From Petrotoga sp. 9PW.55.5.1 (GTDB lineage: Bacteria > Thermotogota > Thermotogae > Petrotogales > Petrotogaceae), in NCBI RefSeq assembly GCF_003265365.1, contig NZ_AUPM01000031.1, positions 49,657 to 113,656 of the forward strand: 64,000 nucleotides of DNA, given 5' to 3'. Under the pieces are notes generated by a model. It was not told where the DNA came from. It did no database searches and saw nothing but the letters and a program-made list of their open reading frames with translations. Below are positions 62,812-64,000 of the stretch, piece after piece (the stretch's first letter is position 1; each line of letters begins with the position of its first letter). The position numbers and the translations under genes are program-made.

Positions 62812-63684
62812 TTGTTAGAAAGACCCATCAAAAGAGTTGCAGCTATTCATGATTTATCAGGATTTGGGAAATCATCATTAACTGTTGTTATTCCAGTATT
62901 ATCTTCAATGAATATTCAAGTTTGTCCTATTCCAACGGCTGTTTTATCAACCCAAACTGATGGATTTGAAAATTACGTTTTCACTGATTTAACGGATCAT
63001 ATGAAAGCCAGTATAAACCATTGGAAAAAATTAAATTTGAGATTTGATGCTATTTACAGTGGATTTTTGGGATCTGAAAAGCAAATAGACATCGTAATTG
63101 ACTTTATAAATTATTTCAAAAAAAATGAAGAAACTCTTGTAGTCGTTGATCCTGTTATGGGAGATTATGGTCAACTTTATTCTTCAATTACGAAAAATTT
63201 AGTTGAAGAAATGAAAAAATTAATAATAAAAGCAGATGTAATCATTCCAAACTACACCGAAGCTTGTTTGTTATTGGAAGAAAATTACACAGAATTGGTG
63301 GAAGAATCCAAATTAAAAGATTGGATGAGAAAGCTCTCTGAAAACGGGCCAAAGATTGTAATAATTACCAGTATACCAAACAAAGATAAAAGTAAAACGG
63401 GTGTAATAGCTTATAACAAAGAAGATGGAAAATTTTGGAAAATAACAAATGAATATATAAAAGCCTCATATCCTGGAACTGGAGATGCCTTTGCAAGTGT
63501 AATAACGGGAAGTCTATTAAATAAAGACAGCTTATCAACAGCTATTAATAAGGCAACTTACTTTGTAACCACGTGTTTAAAAGCTAGTTGTGGTTATAAT
63601 TATCCGCCAAGAGAAGGCATACTATTAGAAAAAGTTCTCGAAACACTAAGCGAACCAACCCCTATGCAATGTCATGAAATTTAA
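62812..63684 (+). CDS. pyridoxal/pyridoxamine kinase-like protein
   Basis: About 290 residues, PdxK/PdxY-like ribokinase-fold enzyme: AAIHDLSGFGKSSLTVVIPVLS with the ATP-site-compatible GFGK, VVDPVMGDYGQLYS, DVIIPNYTEACLLLEE and the catalytic YPGTGDAFASVITG. Usually phosphorylates vitamin B6. It is unusual in a pseudouridine operon and may instead act on a related substrate such as a nucleoside breakdown product; the family marks favour B6. AAAGGA (62797-62802) is 9 nt before TTG 62812 but abuts the ATG at 62803. Confidence 0.8.
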   Translation: MLERPIKRVAAIHDLSGFGKSSLTVVIPVLSSMNIQVCPIPTAVLSTQTDGFENYVFTDLTDHMKASINHWKKLNLRFDAIYSGFLGSEKQIDIVIDFINYFKKNEETLVVVDPVMGDYGQLYSSITKNLVEEMKKLIIKADVIIPNYTEACLLLEENYTELVEESKLKDWMRKLSENGPKIVIITSIPNKDKSKTGVIAYNKEDGKFWKITNEYIKASYPGTGDAFASVITGSLLNKDSLSTAINKATYFVTTCLKASCGYNYPPREGILLEKVLETLSEPTPMQCHEI

Positions 63685-63776
63685 AAAAATTAAGCTCAAA
63701 TTTCCTTAGCTTGACAAGTTTCTATTCTATATTTAATATCTTCAATATAGTAATCTAAAACTTCCATTTGTTCAGC

Positions 63777-63896
63777 CTCCTTACAGAAGGGAGCTGTTCC
63801 ATGCATGGAAAACCTATTGATAAGCCTGATTGGCATAGAGGAGTAGTCTTTCAGTCTCCTACTCTTTATCCATGGGTAACAGTTAAGGAAATTTAG
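63777..63896 (+). pseudogene. remnant of a nitrate/sulfonate/taurine-type ABC ATPase
   Basis: The frame reads LLTEGSCSMHGKPIDKPDWH, then RGVVFQSPTLYPWVTVKEI and a stop. This matches the stretch of TauB/SsuB-type ATPases between the GxL strand and the Q-loop (GVVFQ, then LLPWLTVxENV). Walker A and everything after the Q loop are missing. A good site (GAAGGGA) lies 7 nt before an ATG at 63801, but a 31-residue product cannot be an ATPase. A decayed gene fragment. Confidence 0.6.
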
Positions 63897-63942
63897 ACTT
63901 AAGAATAAATTTTTGCGTATTAGATCATAACCATCACTATTA

Positions 63943-63951
63943 TGGTATAAT
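63943..63951 (+). promoter_or_regulatory. extended -10 promoter for the gene starting at 63993
   Basis: TGGTATAAT (TATAAT at 63946-63951), 41 nt before the ATG at 63993. No convincing -35. The 63685-63992 stretch otherwise holds only the ATPase remnant. Confidence 0.45.
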
Positions 63952-63992
63952 TTAAATAGATAACTTCAACCCTACAAACAAAGGAGAAAACA

Positions 63993-64000
63993 ATGCCAAA
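63993..64000 (+). CDS. start of a gene cut by the window end
   Basis: ATG after AAAGGAGAAAAC, with CCA as the second codon; only two complete codons are visible. No product can be named. Confidence 0.6.

Noticed and set aside
63696..63767. Reverse-strand 23-residue open frame (MEVLDYYIEDIKYRIETCQ...) with a strong AAGGAGG site
   Set aside because: Very short, no recognisable family and it overlaps the edge of the decayed ATPase fragment; not supportable as a gene.
1..64000. CRISPR arrays, insertion sequences and rRNA
   Set aside because: No regularly spaced repeats, transposase genes with terminal repeats, or rRNA sequence were seen.

Overview
AT-rich bacterial DNA (about one third G+C by eye) with many TTG/GTG starts and strong GGAGG-type ribosome binding sites. 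Gene content (SecA without a zinc tail, Mrp/Mbx-type membrane oxidoreductase, UgpBAE-like ABC transporter, OmpR-type regulator with PAS kinase, short TilS, EF-G paralogue) points to an anaerobic, probably thermophilic member of the Thermotogota, most likely a Petrotoga relative. The organism assignment is inference from gene content; no marker was searched.

Layout. 1-5913: a small membrane protein, an HD-GYP receptor with a periplasmic binding-protein-like sensor, a ferritin-VIT1 fusion and a chemotaxis receptor. 5931-14767: a forward housekeeping run (secreted protein, secA, prfB, rsmH, ftsL-like, ftsI-like PBP, holA-like). 14762-16009: a reverse GAF histidine kinase. 16173-16517: divergent tRNA-Asp and tRNA-Thr. 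16603-28728: tilS, ftsH, a hot-dog thioesterase, a two-component pair, pyrimidine phosphorylase, a secreted phosphodiester glycosidase, an EF-G-like GTPase, a PduO-type adenosyltransferase, DUF503 and YqeK. 28731-29567: a LysM/M23 peptidase.

29674-43213 is the standout: two divergent operons that together look like a complete sulfoquinovose (sulfosugar) degradation system. The reverse operon encodes ABC importer parts, a GPH-family transporter and a GntR/FCD repressor. The forward operon encodes an FSA-type transaldolase (broken by one extra A in an A9 run), SuyA and SuyB (sulfolactate sulfo-lyase subunits), a LarA-type nickel racemase homologue, an aldehyde dehydrogenase, a fucose-isomerase-fold protein and a sulfoquinovosidase-clade GH31. 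Both promoters carry a TGGTAATAYCA operator. The proposed route is SQ-glycoside, SQ, sulfofructose, sulfolactaldehyde, (S)-sulfolactate, racemisation by the LarA homologue, (R)-sulfolactate, then pyruvate plus sulfite. A one-step sulfolactate racemase would be new. The GH31 lacks the arginine that sulfoquinovosidases use to bind the sulfonate, so its exact substrate is open.

43523-47759: a UgpBAE-like importer and a PiT phosphate permease, each preceded by a promoter followed by a terminator hairpin. 47774-48937: an MFS transporter. 49183-59786: a 13-gene reverse operon in the same order as archaeal mbxABCDFGHH'MJKLN, with the last subunit fused to a GltD/NfnB-like NAD(P)H module and only two of four [NiFe] cysteines kept in MbxL; it should be an ion-pumping ferredoxin/NAD(P)H or sulfane reductase, not a hydrogenase. 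60064-63684: a pseudouridine catabolism operon (degenerate aldo/keto reductase, PsuK-like kinase, PsuG, pyridoxal-kinase-like protein). 63685-64000: an ABC-ATPase remnant and the start of another gene.

A second theme is translation starts: three genes (5931, 10857, 28153) appear to begin at AUA codons placed 8-10 nt after good Shine-Dalgarno sites, because conserved N-terminal sequence lies upstream of the first ATG/GTG/TTG.
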